From contig CAZNDN010000001.1 of the NCBI GenBank assembly GCA_964571815.1, positions 47,003 to 111,002 of the forward strand: a DNA stretch of 64,000 nt, given 5' to 3'. Source of the stretch: CAZNDN01 sp964571815. Its GTDB lineage: Bacteria > Fibrobacterota > Chitinivibrionia > Chitinivibrionales > WJKA01. This document shows, piece after piece, positions 61,405 to 64,000 of the stretch. Position 1 is the stretch's first letter; each line of letters begins with the position of its first letter. The translations under genes were made by a program, and so were the position numbers. Under the pieces are notes generated by a model. It was not told the DNA's origin. It saw nothing but the letters and a program-made list of their open reading frames with translations, and searched no databases.

Positions 61405-62727
61405 TTACAGACACGCACATCGATTCCCCCTGCTGCCGGTGGAAAGCAACACATGCACGATGTCGGCAATTCGTGCCGCCAGCAGGGGCGGCACGGCATT
61501 GCCTATCTGTCTGGCTATTTCAATCTTCGTTCCGGCAAACCGGAACGAATCGGGAAAGCTCTGGAAGCGGGCGGCTTCCCGGTGTGTGATTGGCCGGTGT
61601 CGGCACGGGTGCAGGTATCGCCCTTTTTCCGGCTTGAAGAACTCGGTTCTGATGGTAACCGATGGTTTGTCCCACCAGAGGCGACCGAAGAGGTCGGTGC
61701 CCCCTGATGTTTTCCGAATCCAGCAGGCCGGCGTCAGTTCGGGTGCTCTTTTCCGCAGATCGAATCGGTTCATGCCCTCTTCAGGGATCGCCCGATACCT
61801 TTGCATGCTCACGGCTGTGGGTGTGCGACCGAAATGGAGATTCAAGGGTGAATCCACCGCCCTGATATCCGTTCCCTCAGGAGCCGGCAGGTCGCCAACG
61901 GCGTCCCGAACCGTGCACCATCGTCGCGGCGCGCTCAGGTAGTGTGCATCCCGCGAGAGGTTTGAGCCATGATCACCGTGCCCGTTGCCGTCAGGGTTGA
62001 AATGGGTCTTCCGGGGAGGAAACAGAAGAGCCGGATCACCGACTTTCGACCCGATTATTACGGCTCGTATCCTGGTTTGGGGCACACCATAATCCGCCGC
62101 ACACAATTTGCCCGAGACTACCTTGAATCCGATTTCCCCGGCCGCCCCAACGATTTCTGCATGCTCGACAGTGCCAAGAAGGTGGGGGACATTCTCAATG
62201 ACAAAGATCTTTGATTCCGATCTCTCGACAATCTCCAGGAACGGACGCCAGAGTTGTCGCCGGGGATCATGCACACGGTTCTTGTTCAAGAGACTGAATC
62301 CCTGACAGGGGGGGCCGCCTATGACCACGTCCGCTTTCGGGATGTTCGTGGATGGATCCGCCAGTATGTCGACAATATCCCCGGCGATACAATGGTCGCC
62401 GAAGTTCGCGTTGTACGTGTCGACACAGAATTGGTTGTAGTCGTTGGCCCAGACAGGCTTGAAATGGTGACCGCAAGTCTCGGTAAATCCCAGGCTCATC
62501 CCACCTGCGCCGCAGAACAAGTCTATGAGGCGATAGGGTTTCCGTTTTCCCGGTAGACTATTCTCAATCCGGGATCGATATACGGCCTCGTCTTCCCGGA
62601 GGAATTGAACCTGGTTCCCGGGTGCGTGGCGGGTGATCCCCATTTTCTTCTTCGACCCCGGGGTTTGTGGTCTCCTCGGACCGGCTTTCTTCGTGAGGGT
62701 CGGCCTCTGTCTGCTTCCGGAAGTCAT
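61405..62727 (-). CDS. DNA (cytosine-5-)-methyltransferase
   Basis: 440 residues. C5-methyltransferase motifs in order: DLFCGAGGMSLGF (I, from Asp69), GGPPCQGFS (IV, catalytic Cys141), FVIENV (VI), PQTRIRAVII (VIII), REAARFQSFPD (IX) and QIGNAVPPLLAA (X). The target-recognition region between VIII and IX is long (~150 residues). No matching restriction gene is visible in the window, so it is either solitary or its partner lies beyond 64000 or was lost. The start is uncertain: Met1 at 62727 and Met29 both lack a ribosome site; the first 60 residues are basic and low-complexity. Surroundings suggest horizontal acquisition. Confidence 0.9.
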   Translation of the reverse strand: MTSGSRQRPTLTKKAGPRRPQTPGSKKKMGITRHAPGNQVQFLREDEAVYRSRIENSLPGKRKPYRLIDLFCGAGGMSLGFTETCGHHFKPVWANDYNQFCVDTYNANFGDHCIAGDIVDILADPSTNIPKADVVIGGPPCQGFSLLNKNRVHDPRRQLWRPFLEIVERSESKIFVIENVPHLLGTVEHAEIVGAAGEIGFKVVSGKLCAADYGVPQTRIRAVIIGSKVGDPALLFPPRKTHFNPDGNGHGDHGSNLSRDAHYLSAPRRWCTVRDAVGDLPAPEGTDIRAVDSPLNLHFGRTPTAVSMQRYRAIPEEGMNRFDLRKRAPELTPACWIRKTSGGTDLFGRLWWDKPSVTIRTEFFKPEKGRYLHPCRHRPITHREAARFQSFPDSFRFAGTKIEIARQIGNAVPPLLAARIADIVHVLLSTGSRGNRCACL

Positions 62728-62926
62728 GGTTGGAAAATACTGCTTTGGCTGTTTTCAAAACCCATAGTCGAGAATCGTGCCGGCCGGTGTTGGTGCCCTC
62801 GGCTCGACCTTGAACTGGGATGAGGCGTTGAAGGACTGCAAGAGGATGCGTGCACAAACGATACGAGGTCGTGTGCGTTTTGTCAGCAGAGTAATCTCAG
62901 GCGAAGTACGTTCGGCAGCCATTCTT

Positions 62927-63103
62927 CTATGGGCGCTTCTTCGTCCTTGTGCTTCTTGACTCTTTCTTACCCAGAGATGAATACAACCGGTTTGCTCTTT
63001 CTTTGTAGTAGTCTCTTATCTCGTCGTTTGTTTTGTCCCTGGTTTCTTTGTGCATTCTATCACGTGCTTCCTTGACGAATTTCATGGTCTTGAAATCATT
63101 CAT
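62927..63103 (-). CDS. 58-residue charged protein, possible antitoxin-like
   Basis: 58 residues, highly charged and helical: KTMKFVKEARDRMHKETRDK followed by DEIRDYYKERANRLY and a basic tail. The pattern of K/R-E-x-R-D-x-M-x-x-E-T...EE-I-x-x-Y recalls small proteins found next to toxin-antitoxin genes, but I cannot name the family. A good ribosome site (GGGAGG) precedes the ATG at 63103. The end of an upstream reading frame (ending ...REVTTYE) overlaps this start, which suggests translational coupling. Confidence 0.6.
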   Translation of the reverse strand: MNDFKTMKFVKEARDRMHKETRDKTNDEIRDYYKERANRLYSSLGKKESRSTRTKKRP

Positions 63104-63233
63104 AGGTGGTGACCTCCCGTGGAGAGTGTATTGTCAGTTGTCTGAATCCGTATTGGATATCTGTTGCATTGAATTTGGCAGTCTTGTCAAAATGCACGAT
63201 ATCCAGCGCACAACCCCGGCTCGTGCCAGGGGG
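63097..63233 (-). other. Short reading frame overlapping the 58-residue gene
   Basis: The minus-strand frame containing DIVHFDKTAKFNATDIQYGF and ending QLTIHSPREVTTYE stops at the start of the 58-residue gene. A GTG within it would give a 33-residue peptide. It is in the same frame as the broken frame upstream, so it may be the remains of one longer gene or a small toxin/antitoxin component. Confidence 0.35.
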
Positions 63234-63239
63234 TGGGGG

Positions 63240-63533
63240 CTATTCCACTCCAAAGACTTTCTTCAGCCTTTCAGCGGTGTCATCCCACTTCGGCGTCCGC
63301 GGCCCAGCCACGTTGCTCTGGTTGCCGAAGATATCCTTTTCTTCGATGGCCTCATCCACATGAACCGTCTTCAGCTATTTTCCGCGGACAAGGTATTCTG
63401 CCTTCTCAGGATTGTCCGAGGCGTGTCCCATCCTCTGCAGGCCATCATCGATGCGCCGCACCGACAGTTCAAACGGTATGTTCGTCGCCTTGCCATTGGC
63501 CCGATTGCGTGAAGAAGCGGTGACGGTCCCACT
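63240..63533 (-). pseudogene. Small reading frame interrupted by an in-frame amber codon
   Basis: On the minus strand the frame reads NIPFELSVRRIDDGLQRMGH, EKAEYLVRGK, then TAG (63375-63377), then LKTVHVDEAIEEKDIFGNQS and WDDTAERLKKVFGVE before TAG at 63240-63242. The residue composition on both sides looks like one protein. No ATG opens it: the frame begins after a TAA and overlaps the end of the preceding gene in another frame. It is probably a decayed accessory gene; the product is not recognised. Confidence 0.5.
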
Positions 63534-64000
63534 TTATGCCAAGGATCCCGCCTTGCCTTACAATCTCAACGTTTCGACATTTGCCGTTGGAAAAGATCTG
63601 AGCCATTCTCTGCGCCCGTCCAGTGTTCTTCAGATCAGGGTAGAGTACCTCGAGTGCGGCATCTATCTCTTCTGCCGAAAACTGACAGGAAAGGAGCATA
63701 AGTATGGCAGTGAAATCGTTTCGATTGCGATCGGGAACCGGTAATTCCCCGCACTCCATGGCAATGCATTTATCCCATTCAGTCTTGGATGTTGTGTGGG
63801 CCATGTACGTGCCGCCAAGATCCGCAATGCGATTTTTCCTGTATTTTTCCTTTGTCATCTTCCGCATCTTCTCTCGTCGATCCAACGCTTTCTGCTGCCA
63901 CTGCTGTCGAACAAGGTATCTTGCCCGCGCCAGGATACAGAGTACTTCCAACCAGAACCACTGGGATGGCGATCCTCGACGCACAACCGAGAGTATCGCG
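63469..64000 (-). CDS. Protein of unknown function, runs to the right edge
   Basis: The frame is open to the window edge, so the N-terminus may be missing; a GTG at 63984 or ATGs near 63870 are internal candidates. Visible: a very basic helical stretch (RREKMRKMTKEKYRKNR), then ECGELPVPDRNRNDFTAILM, a helix SAEEIDAALEVLYPDL and RHRFFTQSGQWQGDE at the end. The D-R-N-R-N-D-F...S-A-E-E-I pattern faintly recalls a helical segment found in primase-like replication proteins, which is too weak to assign. Location next to a methyltransferase and broken small genes suggests an integrated element. Confidence 0.45.
   Translation of the reverse strand, partial: AILSVVRRGSPSQWFWLEVLCILARARYLVRQQWQQKALDRREKMRKMTKEKYRKNRIADLGGTYMAHTTSKTEWDKCIAMECGELPVPDRNRNDFTAILMLLSCQFSAEEIDAALEVLYPDLKNTGRAQRMAQIFSNGKCRNVEIVRQGGILGIKWDRHRFFTQSGQWQGDEHTV

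Noticed and set aside
62564..62857. 97-codon minus-strand frame overlapping the methyltransferase start
   Set aside because: Overlaps the methyltransferase in another frame; low-complexity Pro/Glu/Arg reading without a ribosome site.
1..64000. CRISPR arrays, rRNA genes, integrases or transposases
   Set aside because: None seen on either strand; the only repeats found are the two 27-mers, the 55-bp artefact and the 8-bp duplication.

Overview
The window (about 60% GC by eye, interrupted by two 100-N gaps at 9587-9686 and 14031-14130) looks like a scaffold of an uncultivated, flagellated, diderm bacterium. Evidence for an outer membrane and LPS is Pal, an OmpA/TSP3 porin-like protein, a beta-barrel protein and KdsA. 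Two flagellins and three sigma-28 promoters indicate motility. A C-terminal domain resembling a type IX secretion sorting domain, a mitochondrial/spirochaete-type EF-G and a non-discriminating-type AspRS point loosely to the FCB group (Fibrobacterota-like or a neighbouring candidate phylum). The phylum assignment is inference only.

Layout. 1-15767 is a nitrogen-assimilation island: gltB (cut by the left edge) behind a KaiC-like/PEP-synthase-like fusion gene; divergent glnA; a NifA-like sigma-54 activator (cut by a gap); amt-glnK; and a very long ACT-domain GlnE. Good sigma-54 (-24/-12) promoters precede the gltB operon, glnA and amt-glnK. The P-II protein has Ile at position 51, where the uridylylated Tyr normally sits, while glutamine synthetase keeps its adenylylation Tyr and GlnE carries its own ACT-like domains. 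Together these suggest a rewired nitrogen signalling circuit, which I regard as the most interesting system here. The second N-gap lies inside glnE and is an artefact: a 55-bp sequence is repeated on both sides, and collapsing it restores one reading frame.

15777-33687: a long NDK-like protein, aspS, two tandem secreted paralogues, an SDR enzyme and an MsbA-like ABC exporter, a GT-B glycosyltransferase, a FapA/DUF342 protein with a double-STAS protein, a phosphodiester-glycosidase-like protein, an spdEFG1-type EF-G with a P-loop ATPase and two secreted paralogues, and a STAS gene broken by an 8-bp tandem duplication. 33942-43646: flagellin, rlmN, a CgeB-like glycosyltransferase, tRNA-Leu(GAG), secG-tpiA-pgk-gap, kdsA, tadA and a second flagellin. 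43721-60481: a sugar nucleotidyltransferase, an orphan ParA with a small basic membrane protein, an AI-2E family transporter, a hybrid histidine kinase, pal, a TetR-LolA-like-ABC cluster that has suffered a deletion, an SLT lysozyme-like protein, a STAS membrane protein with a GH57-like protein lacking its nucleophile, a SprA-related protein under a sigma-28 promoter, and an OmpA/TSP3 protein.

60482-64000 is an accessory end: two 27-bp direct repeats, a C-terminally truncated GNAT, a C5 cytosine methyltransferase, a 58-aa gene and broken small reading frames. Base composition and gene quality differ here from the rest of the window.
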